In this document: positions 25,526-33,744 of the stretch, piece by piece | Position numbering within the stretch: position 1 is the stretch's first letter | How the letters are laid out: every line of letters starts with the position of its first letter | Origin: Polyangiaceae bacterium | GTDB taxonomy: Bacteria; Myxococcota_A; Polyangia; Polyangiales; Polyangiaceae | Direction: 5' to 3' | Assembly: GCA_013361525.1 (NCBI GenBank) | Contig: JABFXY010000145.1 | Span: 37,838 to 101,837, forward strand | DNA length: 64,000 nt | Notes under the pieces: model-generated | What the model was told of the DNA's origin: nothing | What the model saw: the letters and a program-made list of their open reading frames with translations, nothing else | Database searches by the model: none | Translations under genes and position numbers: made by a program

Positions 25526-26686
25526 TTACTCGGAGACTTGGTAGGGCTGCAGGCCCTTGAACGTCACCGACGTGACCGTGTCCTTGTAGACCCACGCGCG
25601 GTGCTGGCCGAGCGCGACGAACTTGCCATCGATGAAGCCGCCTGCCGCGACGGTGACCGGCCCTTCCGGCACATCGAGCGCCGCGTACAGGCCGAGCGAG
25701 CTCGTCGATTTGGCGGCTTGGTCGGGCAGCGGGCTCTCCTCGTTGCTCGTGAAGTAGGTCGTGAGGACGTGCTCCTGGTCGATGTCGGCGACGGCATTGG
25801 TCAGCCGAACGTCGCCGCAGTCGTGGACCTCGCCGGCGACGACGCCGTGGCCGGGCGTGATCTGCGTGCCGATCGCCGCTTGCGGGATGACGGAGTAATC
25901 GTCCTGAGCGAGCGCCCGCACGTCGTGGTCCCACACGCCGTCCACGACCTCGGATTGCGAGATGTAGATGTTGTACTGAATCAGCGGCCCCCAGATGCCG
26001 GCGTTGGGCCCGCTCTCGGTGCGGATCGCGAGCTCCGTGTCGGTCGGGACGTTCGCGTAGCTGTACGGGCACTCCCAACGCAGGTCGCAGTCGTCGACCT
26101 CGGTAGACTCGCCGACGGTCTCGCAGTCGGCTGCCGTTACGACGCTCTCGCCGATCGCCTCACCGAGCTGGCCATCCGGCTGCACGCGGTGGAACGTGAT
26201 CTTCAGGTCGTGCGAGTTGCAGCCGCTCGAGAAGATGCGCGCAAAGCCGCTCACCGTGACCATCGTGGGCTCGCCCGGAGGCGCGGGATAGTTGGCCGGC
26301 TCGAAGCAGCTCACGTCGGGCGGGCCGTCTCCGCTGAAGTCGATCACGTTGTTGCTGCGCTTGAGCTCCTCGGGCGGCTCGCGCAGCGGCACACCACAGA
26401 CCTCGAACTCGGCGGCGCCGACCAGGTCGCAGTCGGGCGTGCCCGGGGTCGATTCACAGAACTCCGCGTTCTCGGCCGGCGTCAGGCCGCAGACGGCTCC
26501 GCCACCTTCGGGTTGCCCACCACCGGAGCCGCCCCCGGCTCCACCCGAGCCGCTGTCACCACAGCCGGCACCACCCGCGAGAAGGCCTGCCAGCGCGAGG
26601 CCCGACAGCACCGGAAGCACCGCGAAAAACCGCGGCCTGTGAGACGTTCCGTTCGATTTCACCGCACCGAAGAAAGCCTGATCCAT
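25526..26686 (-). CDS. Hypothetical lipoprotein
   Basis: 386 residues from the ATG at 26686; an earlier start is possible. The signal (FFAVLPVLSGLALAGLLAGGAGC) ends in a lipobox, followed by a Gly/Ser-rich linker of about 20 residues typical of myxobacterial surface lipoproteins. The mature domain has many acidic and cysteine residues (pairs near CGLTPAENAEFC, CDLVG, CGVPL, CNSHD, CETVG, CDLRWEC), probably disulfide-bonded, and beta-rich segments. No known domain is recognised. It is divergent from queG with about 70 bases between the starts. Confidence 0.7.
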   Translation of the reverse strand: MDQAFFGAVKSNGTSHRPRFFAVLPVLSGLALAGLLAGGAGCGDSGSGGAGGGSGGGQPEGGGAVCGLTPAENAEFCESTPGTPDCDLVGAAEFEVCGVPLREPPEELKRSNNVIDFSGDGPPDVSCFEPANYPAPPGEPTMVTVSGFARIFSSGCNSHDLKITFHRVQPDGQLGEAIGESVVTAADCETVGESTEVDDCDLRWECPYSYANVPTDTELAIRTESGPNAGIWGPLIQYNIYISQSEVVDGVWDHDVRALAQDDYSVIPQAAIGTQITPGHGVVAGEVHDCGDVRLTNAVADIDQEHVLTTYFTSNEESPLPDQAAKSTSSLGLYAALDVPEGPVTVAAGGFIDGKFVALGQHRAWVYKDTVTSVTFKGLQPYQVSE

Positions 26687-26758
26687 TCCGTACGATTGCC
26701 CTACGCGCGCGCCGCGCACAAGATTGAGACCGACGATTTGTTCGCCGAAGTCTCTCGA

Positions 26759-27826
26759 ATGTCTCCGTCATTGAAGCAGCGCGTCGTCGAGCGCGCGAAG
26801 AGCCTGGGGTTCGATGCGGTTGGCGTCGCGCGCGCCGACGAGCCCCTCGAGGTCGAGTTCGAGCGGTACACCGCGTTCGTCGAGGGCGGCCGCCACGGCG
26901 AGATGGAGTACCTCGGGAGGGACCCCGAGATCCGGCGCCGCGTCGACACCGACGCGATCTTGCTCGGCGCGAAGAGCGTCATCTGCGTCGCGCGTCGCTA
27001 CCAGCGCTCCGCCGAAGCCGAGGCGAGCGATCCACCGCTGGCGAAGCTCGTCGCTCGGTACGCCCGCGGGCACGACTATCACAACCACGTCCGCAAGAAG
27101 CTGCGCCTGCTGGCGAAGTTCGTCCGCACACTCGGTGAAGGCGTCGAGGCGCGACCGCTCTGCGACCAGGAGCCGATCCTCGAGCGCGCGTGGGCGGCGC
27201 GGGCCGGGCTCGGTTTCGTGGGGAAGAACGGCCTCGTGATCGTGCCGGGGCAGGGCAGCTTCGTCCTCCTCGGCGAGGTCGTGACGACGCTCGATCTGGC
27301 GGCGGACGTGCCGATGGCCGAGCGCTGCGGCAGCTGCACGCGTTGTCTCGACGCGTGCCCGACGTCGGCGTTCGAGGCTCCGTTCGTCCTCGATCCGCGC
27401 CGCTGCATTTCGTACCTCACGATCGAAGCGCCGATGGCCGATGCGACACCCGCGCGCGACGCCGCGCGCGAGCACCTCTTCGGCTGCGACGACTGCCAGA
27501 GTGTCTGCCCTTACAACCGCGCGCCCGTCGGTCCGCCCGATCGGACGAAACCTTTTTCACCGCTGGATGTGTTCACGGGCCGGACCCTCGACGACCTCGT
27601 CCGCCTCGACGAAGAAGGCTTCACCGCACTCACCGTGGGTAGTCCGCTCAAGCGCGCAGGCCGCGCAGGCCTCGCGCGGAGCGCGGTCTCGGTCGCGCTG
27701 TCGCGCCTACGTCGTCCCGAAGGCGTCGCTCCCGAAGAGCTCGTCGAAGCCGAGCGAGCGATCCGCGCCGGCCTCGAACACGACGACGCCGATGTCGTCG
27801 CCGAAGCTGCGCGCGCCACGAAGTGA
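26759..27826 (+). CDS. queG: Epoxyqueuosine reductase
   Basis: 355 residues from the ATG at 26759. QueG uses cobalamin and two [4Fe-4S] clusters to reduce epoxyqueuosine to queuosine at tRNA position 34. The motifs are present: GFDAVGVARAD, EMEYLGRDPEIRRRVD, the active-site stretch DQEPILERAWAARAGLGF, and the ferredoxin-like clusters CGSCTRCLDACP and CDDCQSVCPYN. A C-terminal HEAT-like helical end is shorter than in E. coli. The stop codon overlaps a GTG that could start the next gene, so the pair is co-transcribed. The call is firm. Confidence 0.95.
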   Translation: MSPSLKQRVVERAKSLGFDAVGVARADEPLEVEFERYTAFVEGGRHGEMEYLGRDPEIRRRVDTDAILLGAKSVICVARRYQRSAEAEASDPPLAKLVARYARGHDYHNHVRKKLRLLAKFVRTLGEGVEARPLCDQEPILERAWAARAGLGFVGKNGLVIVPGQGSFVLLGEVVTTLDLAADVPMAERCGSCTRCLDACPTSAFEAPFVLDPRRCISYLTIEAPMADATPARDAAREHLFGCDDCQSVCPYNRAPVGPPDRTKPFSPLDVFTGRTLDDLVRLDEEGFTALTVGSPLKRAGRAGLARSAVSVALSRLRRPEGVAPEELVEAERAIRAGLEHDDADVVAEAARATK

Positions 27827-27846
27827 TAAGGGGCCTTCTTCCTCGC

Positions 27847-28740
27847 ATGAAGAACGCGTCTTCTCTCCTCGGAAAGGCCCGCGCGGCGCTGCCGGATCTG
27901 CGGCACGACTCGGCGACGCTGCGCCGCTGGGCGCGTTGGGGCGCCGTCGAGCTTCCCGATTGGTTCGTGCGATCGAGCCCCACGGTCGTCGGTTGCGCGT
28001 TCGCGCTCGGTCTGCCGGCGATGCGGCACCGCATCTCCGACAACCTCCGGTGGGTCGGCGCGAACGGATCCATGCGCCAAACCCTCGGCGTCTTCTCGAA
28101 ATACGCACACTCGCTCGCCGAGTCGTTCGCGGCCGGCAGTGGCCGCAACGATCGGATCGTCGGCCGCGTCGTCGGCGATGCGAACTTCCAGAAGGCCCGC
28201 GCGCTCGGCCGAGGTGTGGTCATCGCGACCGCGCACACGAGCGGTTGGTACGCGGCAGGGCCGATCCTCGGGTCGGTGTACACCGACGAGGTCCTCGTCG
28301 TGATGGAGAACGAGCGCGACGCGGCCGCTCAGCAGCTCCAGGATCAAGCCAAAGAGAACCTCGGCCTGAAGGTCGTCCACGTCGGCAGCGACCCGCTCGC
28401 GGCGATGCCGCTTCTTTCGCATCTTCGCAAGGGCGGCGTCGTGGCGCTGCAAATGGATCGCGTGCCGAAAGGCCAGCGTGGGGTCGAGGTCTCGATGTGT
28501 GGACGTCCTTTTCAAGTTCCCGAAGGCCCGATCGCGCTCGCGGCCCTCGCGGGAGCGCCGATCCTCGCGATCTTCGGCCGCCGCCTCGGCTACCTCGAGT
28601 ACGAGCTCGAGGTCGGGGAGGCGATCGTGTTGCCGCGCAAGCCCTCACGGGACGAGCTCGCACGCGCGGCGCAGGATTTCGCGACGCAGATCGAGCGGTT
28701 CGTTCAGCGCTATCCAACGGACTGGTTCCACTTCGGCTGA
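27847..28740 (+). CDS. LpxL/HtrB-like lysophospholipid acyltransferase, catalytic motif altered
   Basis: The ATG at 27847 gives 297 residues; a GTG at 27823 overlapping the queG stop would add eight. The sequence follows the Kdo/lysophospholipid acyltransferase fold (SDNLRWV, SLAESFA, VIATAHTSGWYAAGP, VALQMDRVPKGQRGVEVSMCGRPFQVPEGPIALA, PRDELARAAQ...RYPTDWFHF). The usual catalytic HX4D/E reads H-T-S-G-W-Y, so the acidic residue is a Tyr. No signal or obvious membrane helix is present except a hydrophobic patch near residue 55. Activity is therefore uncertain. It sits in a tight plus-strand run between queG and the DUF72-like gene. Confidence 0.78.
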   Translation: MKNASSLLGKARAALPDLRHDSATLRRWARWGAVELPDWFVRSSPTVVGCAFALGLPAMRHRISDNLRWVGANGSMRQTLGVFSKYAHSLAESFAAGSGRNDRIVGRVVGDANFQKARALGRGVVIATAHTSGWYAAGPILGSVYTDEVLVVMENERDAAAQQLQDQAKENLGLKVVHVGSDPLAAMPLLSHLRKGGVVALQMDRVPKGQRGVEVSMCGRPFQVPEGPIALAALAGAPILAIFGRRLGYLEYELEVGEAIVLPRKPSRDELARAAQDFATQIERFVQRYPTDWFHFG

Positions 28741-28778
28741 CGCACTTTCGCAAACGAGGTAAGGGGGCTGTCCCTCGA

Positions 28779-29495
28779 ATGGCGCGCCTGCAAGTAGGAC
28801 TCCCCGAGCTGGTCGGCGACATCGCGAAGTACGCAGCGAAGTTCGACATGGTCGAGCTTCATCCCGTGCCCGGCGCCGCGCCGCGCGCGTCGACGCTTCG
28901 AGCGTGGCGCCGCGCGATCAACCCGAGCTTCACGTTCAGCGTCGTGTTGCCCCCGATCGTCGGCGAGCTCTCCATGTCCAAGGAGATGAACGCCGCGCTC
29001 GAGGAGGCCCTCGCGACGGCGACGACGGTCGAGGCTCGGTGCATCGTCGTCTCCACGCCGCCTTCGGTGCGGCCGACGAGCGGCACCATCGCGAAGCTTC
29101 GCGCGCTCGTCGAGCGCCTGCCGCGACCGAGCGTCGTGTTGTGTTGGGAGCCGCACGGGCTGTGGGAGCGTCGCGAGATCATCTCCACCGCGAAACAGCT
29201 CGGCGTCGTCGCAGTGCTCGATGCGGCGCAAGCGACCGTGCCGCCGGGGCCGGTCGTCTACACGCGTCTTCGCTCGCTCGGCGGGCAAGGAGCCGTCTCG
29301 GAGCGCAACATCGAGCGCGTCGCCGCGCAGCTCAGCGGACGCCGCGAGGCGTGGGTCGTCGTCGAGCATCGACCGAGCGCGCCGCGCGTCCGCACGCAGC
29401 TCGCGCAAGCGATGTCCCGGGTCAGCACGCCGCCTCCGGCTCCGGTCGTTCGGCCCGCAGCGGGCCGCCTCCGCGCAGAAGACGAGGAGCAATGA
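28779..29495 (+). CDS. DUF72-like TIM-barrel protein
   Basis: 238 residues from the ATG at 28779, with a purine-rich AAGGGGG about a dozen bases upstream. The pattern (VELHPVPGAAPRASTLRAWRRAINPSFTFSVVLPP, RCIVVSTPPSVRPTS, VLCWEPHGLW, VVYTRLRSLG) is reminiscent of the DUF72/YecE family, whose function is not established. The last 30 residues are Pro/Arg-rich. Its stop overlaps the ATG of the next gene in ATGA, so translation is coupled. The family assignment is by pattern and is less sure than for its neighbours. Confidence 0.65.
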   Translation: MARLQVGLPELVGDIAKYAAKFDMVELHPVPGAAPRASTLRAWRRAINPSFTFSVVLPPIVGELSMSKEMNAALEEALATATTVEARCIVVSTPPSVRPTSGTIAKLRALVERLPRPSVVLCWEPHGLWERREIISTAKQLGVVAVLDAAQATVPPGPVVYTRLRSLGGQGAVSERNIERVAAQLSGRREAWVVVEHRPSAPRVRTQLAQAMSRVSTPPPAPVVRPAAGRLRAEDEEQ

Positions 29496-30529
29496 CGCGC
29501 GCTTCTGCTTGCGCGACCGCCCCGAGCGCGCAGCTCGCCGCGGATCGTGTCCTCGTCGACGGCGGTGGAGCGGCGGATGCGGTCGTCGCGGGCTACTTCG
29601 CGCTCGCCGGTGAGCTTCCGGGTGGCTTGCTCTCGCCCGTCACGATCCTCGTCGCCGGTCCCGGTGTCGCAGGCCGCGCGTTCGACGGTCGCGCCACACA
29701 ACCGGGTGCAGGCGCGAAGCGGCCACGCGGCTTCGTCGACGAATCGGTGCCGATGGCCGCGCGCGCGGCGGTCTCGCGCGCGCCGCACGCGGTGCTGCTC
29801 CTGCAGGCGAATCACGGTCGCAGGTCGCTCAAGAAGAACGCCGCACAGGGCGTAGCCCTCGCCAAATCCGCGGGTGCGACCAAACGCGCGAGCTTCCTCG
29901 ATCGCGTGAGCGAGGGCGGCTCGGTCGCGCTCGCCTCGGCGAACGACGCGATCCTCCGCGTCGCGGGGGTGTTCTCCTCGGGCCTCATCACCGAGGAAGA
30001 TCTCGTCGAGGCTCGACCTGCCGACGCGCCGGCGCGGGTCATCGATCACACGTCGTCGACCGGTGAATCCATGCGCGTCCATCTCGAGCCCTGGGCGGGC
30101 TCGGAGAATGGCGCCGCGCCCGAGCTGGCGGCTGCCCACGCGATCGCCGCCGTCGATTCGCGCGGGCTCCTCGTCGTGCTGACGTCGTTCATCGCCGCCG
30201 GTGGGTCACCCAACGTCGCGCAGCTGGTCGTTCCGGAGATCGAGATCGCGCTGCCGCTGGTCGCCGAGCCTGTCCGCCGGGGCAAAACGCGCGTCGCACC
30301 GGGAGCCATTTTCGCGGTTCAACCGACCCTCGCCGCCGTCGACTGCGGTCCGGATCTTCGGCTCGCCGTGTCCGCGCTCGGCGGCCTCGACATCGAGAAG
30401 GCGACGACGGCATTCGGTGCGCGCCCGATCGAAGACGGACTCCGATCGATCGCCGAGGCATCGTCGCTCGTCGGCGTGATCTCGACCGCGCGTGATGCCC
30501 GTCCCGTCGCGTTTCGGACGCAGGCATGA
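29492..30529 (+). CDS. Gamma-glutamyltransferase-like protein, probably degenerate
   Basis: 345 residues, ATG overlapping the previous stop. The opening (DGGGAADAVVAGYFALAGELPGGLLSPVTILVAGPG) resembles the N-terminal region of gamma-glutamyltranspeptidase (GGNAADAAVA...). GGT is about 550 residues and cleaves itself before a catalytic Thr in a TTH motif; no such motif is found, and the matching place reads SRGLLVVLTSFIAAGG. The C-terminal half (VDCGPDLRLAVSALGG) is like the GGT small subunit. It has no signal peptide, unlike secreted GGTs. It is thus a shortened, probably catalytically inactive homologue or a distinct Ntn-like protein. The N-formylglutamate amidohydrolase-like gene follows with overlapping ends. 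Confidence 0.55.
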   Translation: MTRASACATAPSAQLAADRVLVDGGGAADAVVAGYFALAGELPGGLLSPVTILVAGPGVAGRAFDGRATQPGAGAKRPRGFVDESVPMAARAAVSRAPHAVLLLQANHGRRSLKKNAAQGVALAKSAGATKRASFLDRVSEGGSVALASANDAILRVAGVFSSGLITEEDLVEARPADAPARVIDHTSSTGESMRVHLEPWAGSENGAAPELAAAHAIAAVDSRGLLVVLTSFIAAGGSPNVAQLVVPEIEIALPLVAEPVRRGKTRVAPGAIFAVQPTLAAVDCGPDLRLAVSALGGLDIEKATTAFGARPIEDGLRSIAEASSLVGVISTARDARPVAFRTQA

Positions 30530-31356
30530 AACCCGCCACGTTTTCGCTGGTGGAGCCCGATCCCGCGATCGAGACGCCGTTGGTCGTCGAGGTGCCGCAC
30601 GCGGGGCTTCGCATCGATCACGCCTCGATCGCCGACATGGCAGCGCCGATCCGCTGCATCGGGCGCGACGCCGACCTCCTCGTGGACGCGCTCGTCGAGG
30701 GCTCCGAGGCGCTCGGCGCGACCGTCCTCGTCGCGGACTACAGCCGCTACGTGATCGATCTCAACCGCGGGCCGAACGACTACGACGGCTTGTCGGTCGA
30801 CGGCGGCCCCCACGGAAACCTCCCGCGGGGCCTCGTCTGGCGAACCAGCACCGACGGCGATCCGATCCTCGCGCGGCGCCTTCCCAAGTCCGAGCTCGAG
30901 CGGCGCCTCGCGACGTTCTATCGCCCTTACCACGCGGCCCTGATGGACGTCCTCGAGCGGAAAAAACAGCGCTTCGGCCACGCCATCCTGCTCTGCGCGC
31001 ACTCCATGCCGAGCCAGGGAAGGCGAGGGCACGTCGACGTCGGCGCGGGTCGTGCCGACGTCGTGCCGGGCTCACGCGGTCGCACGACCGCGCGGGGTGA
31101 GGTCATCGACACCGTCGACCGGGTCGCGCGTTCCCTCGGCTTCAGCGTCAAGCACGACGACCCCTACAAGGGCGGCTTCTCGACCGGCCACTACGGCAAA
31201 CCGAGCGAGCGCATCGACGCCGTTCAGGTAGAGCTCGCGCGGCGCCTCTACCTCGACGAAGAGCGCCTCACGATCGTCGAGGACGGATTTGCCCGAACAC
31301 AGGCCCTCGTACACGCATGGGTCAAGGCGTTGGGGTGCCTCGCAGGCGGCCAATGA
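30526..31356 (+). CDS. N-formylglutamate amidohydrolase family protein
   Basis: 276 residues; ATG overlaps the preceding stop codon. Family motifs include VVEVPHAGLRID, RDADLLVDALVEG, ADYSRYVIDLNRGPNDYD, FYRPYHAALMDVL, ILLCAHSMPS, DPYKGGFSTGHYG and IDAVQVELARRLYLDE. HutG-type enzymes release formate from N-formylglutamate in histidine breakdown, but the wider family acts on other N-acyl amino acids. The rest of the hut pathway is not here, so the substrate is open. Its position next to a GGT-like protein suggests glutamyl or amide substrates, which is inference. Confidence 0.88.
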   Translation: MKPATFSLVEPDPAIETPLVVEVPHAGLRIDHASIADMAAPIRCIGRDADLLVDALVEGSEALGATVLVADYSRYVIDLNRGPNDYDGLSVDGGPHGNLPRGLVWRTSTDGDPILARRLPKSELERRLATFYRPYHAALMDVLERKKQRFGHAILLCAHSMPSQGRRGHVDVGAGRADVVPGSRGRTTARGEVIDTVDRVARSLGFSVKHDDPYKGGFSTGHYGKPSERIDAVQVELARRLYLDEERLTIVEDGFARTQALVHAWVKALGCLAGGQ

Positions 31357-31389
31357 AAGGCGACCGATGAACGACCGCCTACATCATCG

Positions 31390-31507
31390 AAGGCCTTGAC
31401 AATGTTCAGGCCTTGGGGCAAAAACCTCGCCCCTTGCGCCGGAGGCGCACGCAAATTGCTCGCGTCCCACCGTTCGGTGGCCGAGCAAACCCGGGAAACC
31501 ACCGGGT
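31390..31507 (+). promoter_or_regulatory. Structured leader of rpmB: five successive stem-loops
   Basis: Reading 5' to 3': AAGGCCT/AGGCCTT (31390-31414), GGGGC/GCCCC (31415-31433), GCGCC-GGA-GGCGC (31436-31448), TTGCTCG...CCACCG-TT-CGGTGG-C-CGAGCAA (31456-31488), and ACCCGG/CCGGGT (31489-31507). The last ends about 33 bases before the rpmB ATG. A TTGACA at 31396-31401 could be a -35 element, but it lies within the first stem-loop and no good -10 is seen. The fourth hairpin pairs thirteen bases. A ribosomal-protein leader that binds L28 or another effector, or an attenuator, is the likeliest explanation. No known riboswitch was recognised. Confidence 0.55.
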
Positions 31508-31540
31508 GAACAGGCCCACGCGGAGCACAGGCTAGTCATC

Positions 31541-31765
31541 ATGGCGAAGAGCGACATCACCGGTAAACGCAAGCTGCTTGCTCGCAACGTCTCGCACTCG
31601 AACATCAAGACGAAGCGCTGGCAGAACGTGAACATCCAGACCCGACGCGTGTTCATTCCGGAAGAGAACCGGTTCGTCACGCTGAACCTCACGACGCGCG
31701 ACATCCGGACCATCGACAAGATCGGGATCACCGAGTACGCGCGCCGCTACGGCGTGAAGCTCTGA
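31541..31765 (+). CDS. rpmB: 50S ribosomal protein L28
   Basis: 74 residues, the usual length, basic, starting MAKSDITGKRKLLARNVSHSN and containing TKRWQNVNIQTRRVFIPEENRFVTLNLTTRDIRTIDKIG. L28 binds 23S rRNA in the large subunit. The usual zinc-binding cysteines are absent, as in the C-minus type. It stands alone, without rpmG, behind the structured leader and before a hairpin terminator. Call is firm. Confidence 0.97.
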   Translation: MAKSDITGKRKLLARNVSHSNIKTKRWQNVNIQTRRVFIPEENRFVTLNLTTRDIRTIDKIGITEYARRYGVKL

Positions 31766-31802
31766 TCGACGGTCTGTGACGGGCACTCTCTGATCGTCAG
31801 GG

Positions 31803-31822
31803 CGGCCGCTCTCGAGCGGCCG
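31803..31822 (+). terminator. Hairpin after rpmB
   Basis: CGGCCGCT-CTCG-AGCGGCCG forms an eight-base perfect stem with a four-base loop, followed by TTCCCC. A partial second copy (AGAGCGGCCGTCTCT) follows at once. It lies 38 bases after the rpmB stop and before the convergent EVE-protein gene. A Rho-independent role is plausible, though the U-tract is poor. Confidence 0.65.
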
Positions 31823-31855
31823 TTCCCCAGAGCGGCCGTCTCTGAGCTTGCCGAT

Positions 31856-32398
31856 TCACCGCGCCTGGCACGGACCACACGTCTCTGCCGGGCGCTCGTG
31901 TTCCCGGGACGTGACCAACGGGTCGACGAAGACGCCCATCGCATGCGCGATGATGGCGAGATCGGCCACGTCGATTTCGAAATGCCCGCGCCGCGCCAGC
32001 ATCCCCCAGCTCGGGTGCTGTCGGACGAACGCGAGGCGATGCGCGATGGACGCGACGGGCACGTGGCGTAGCGCCTGCTCGTACGCGATGGCTCGCCGGA
32101 ACGGGACGAACCCGCCGCCCATGTCGAAGGGGTAGGGCGCCTCGCCGACGACGCGGCCGATCGCCGTGAACGATCGCAGCGGCGCGCCGCCGTCGAGCTC
32201 GGTCTTCGGCGAGTAGTAGACGAGCCAGTCGCCGACCGACATCGTCGATAGGGGACGATGCCGGCCGTGACAAAGCTGCGCGAATCCGCCCTCGACGCCG
32301 CGTTCGACGTGAGAGCTCGACACGACCCCGACCCACGCTCGTGGGCTCGCGCTTCGGAGGATCTGTCGCTTGGTCGTCGTCTTTCCTGATTGGCTCAT
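31856..32398 (-). CDS. EVE-domain protein, UPF0310 type
   Basis: 180 residues from the ATG at 32398. The fold motif is clear: WVGVVSSSHVERGVEGGFAQ, CHGRHRPLSTMSVGDWLVYYSP, RSFTAIGRVVGEAPYPFD, FRRAIAYEQA and VRQHPSWGMLARRGHFEI. EVE domains belong to the PUA-like superfamily and bind modified bases in DNA or RNA. The UPF0310 group has no firmly assigned role. The C-terminal CGPCQAR adds two cysteines. It ends convergently with rpmB and lies beside the PEP-mutase-like gene on the same strand with 38 bases between. Confidence 0.87.
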   Translation of the reverse strand: MSQSGKTTTKRQILRSASPRAWVGVVSSSHVERGVEGGFAQLCHGRHRPLSTMSVGDWLVYYSPKTELDGGAPLRSFTAIGRVVGEAPYPFDMGGGFVPFRRAIAYEQALRHVPVASIAHRLAFVRQHPSWGMLARRGHFEIDVADLAIIAHAMGVFVDPLVTSREHERPAETCGPCQAR

Positions 32399-32436
32399 GA
32401 CGACGGAGCCTCCCACGCGCCGCTGACAGGAACCTG

Positions 32437-33279
32437 TCAGGATTGTTCGGTCGGCGTCGGTGCGGCCGGAAAGAGCGCGTTCACCTCCGGGTACGCGAGC
32501 GGGCTTCCGCCGAAGATCGCGTCGTACGAGCCGTCTCGCAGGAGCGCGCGTGCGGCGCGGCGCGCCGATGCGTAGGCGAGCTCCGCGAGCCAAGGCCCGA
32601 TGCTGAGGCGCCGAACGCCGAGCGAGGCGAGCTCGGTCAACGTCGGCAGCCCGGGAAACAACATCACGTTGAGCGGGAGGCTGGTGCCGCGTGCGACGGC
32701 CTGGATAGCCGCGCGGTCGACGAGGCCCGGCACGAACAGCCCGTCGGCGCCGGCTTCGGCGAAGACGCGCGCCCGCGCGAGGACCTCTTCGACCCCCTGC
32801 GTCTGGTCGACCTTTCCGTGCAGGACGACGCACGTCCGCGCGTTGATGAAGATGTCGGCTCCGAAGCGCCGACGCACCGCCGCGATCTTCTCACCGAGCA
32901 GGTCGGCGCTTTTCGCCTCATCCTCGAGGTTGATCCCTGCGACGCCGACGTCGACCAGCCGCGCGACATTCGATGCGACGAGGGCCGGCTCGGCCGCGTA
33001 GCCCCGCTCGAAGTCCACCGTCACCGCCGGCTTCGCGACCCGCGCGATGGAGCGCGCCGCACCGACGAGCTCCTCGAGCGGGAGATCTTCCCCGTCGCGG
33101 TAGCCGCGCGCCCAGGCGACGGCTGCGCTGCCCGTCGCGATGGCCGCCGCGCCCTCCTCCTCGACGAGGCGCGCCGAGAGCGCGTCCCACGCATTTGCGA
33201 GGACGAGCACACCGCCGTGATCCTGCGTTTTGGCTCCGCCGTGCAGCGTGCGGAGCGTTTCGACGATGGCCCTGGTCAT
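32437..33279 (-). CDS. Isocitrate lyase / phosphoenolpyruvate mutase family protein
   Basis: 280 residues. The start ATG at 33279 overlaps the stop of the AhpD-like gene. Family motifs: VLANAWDALSARLVEEEG, VTVDFERGYA, GVAGINLEDEA, INARTCV and ADGLFVPGL. The enzymes cleave or form C-C or P-C bonds using a magnesium-bound enolate. Without the isocitrate-lyase KKCGH motif, it belongs to the broad PEP-mutase-like group whose substrate cannot be given. With the AhpD-like gene and the divergent MocR regulator it forms a three-gene cluster. Confidence 0.85.
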   Translation of the reverse strand: MTRAIVETLRTLHGGAKTQDHGGVLVLANAWDALSARLVEEEGAAAIATGSAAVAWARGYRDGEDLPLEELVGAARSIARVAKPAVTVDFERGYAAEPALVASNVARLVDVGVAGINLEDEAKSADLLGEKIAAVRRRFGADIFINARTCVVLHGKVDQTQGVEEVLARARVFAEAGADGLFVPGLVDRAAIQAVARGTSLPLNVMLFPGLPTLTELASLGVRRLSIGPWLAELAYASARRAARALLRDGSYDAIFGGSPLAYPEVNALFPAAPTPTEQS

Positions 33280-33731
33280 CGCGCCGCCGGCTTGTTGTGG
33301 CCCGGGGCCTTGCGGAAGGTGATGCTCATCCGGTTCCAGGCATTGATGACCGCGATGCTGAGCGTGAGCTCGACGAGCGCCTGCTCGCCGAACGTCTCGA
33401 GCGCCGTTTGGTAGACGTCGTTGGGGACACCGTTCGGTCCGAGGGTCGTCGCTGCCTCGGCGAGGGCGAGCGCGGCTCGCTCGCGAGGCGTGAAGCTCGG
33501 CTCTTCGCGCCAAACCGACAAGAGCGCGAGCCGCTCGGGCGTGTCGCCTCTCGCGAGGAGATCTCGGTGGTGCATGTCGATGCAGTAGGCGCACCCGTTG
33601 ATCTGCGACGCGCGCAGCCAAACCAGATCCACGAGCTTCGTTTCGAGGCCCGACTTCAGGACGTGTTGGCTGAGGGCGAGCAGCGCGCGGAATGCGTTGG
33701 GGGCGACTTCGCTGTAGTTCATTCGTTCCAT
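33276..33731 (-). CDS. AhpD-like carboxymuconolactone-decarboxylase-family protein
   Basis: 151 residues from the ATG at 33731. The characteristic AhpD helix with CAYCIDMHHRDL holds the redox-active CxxC, and the C-terminal part (FGEQALVELTLSIAVINAWNRMSI) matches the CMD family. Such proteins act as peroxidase partners or oxidoreductases. It overlaps the PEP-mutase-like gene in ATGA. The promoter lies within the triple-repeat region shared with the MocR gene, so that regulator probably controls this operon. Confidence 0.88.
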   Translation of the reverse strand: MERMNYSEVAPNAFRALLALSQHVLKSGLETKLVDLVWLRASQINGCAYCIDMHHRDLLARGDTPERLALLSVWREEPSFTPRERAALALAEAATTLGPNGVPNDVYQTALETFGEQALVELTLSIAVINAWNRMSITFRKAPGHNKPAAR

Positions 33732-33744
33732 GTGAAGAGACTTA

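Noticed and set aside
27441..28778. Long upstream extension of the DUF72-like gene in the same frame
   Set aside because: It runs out of frame through queG and the acyltransferase gene; only the part from 28779 looks like protein.
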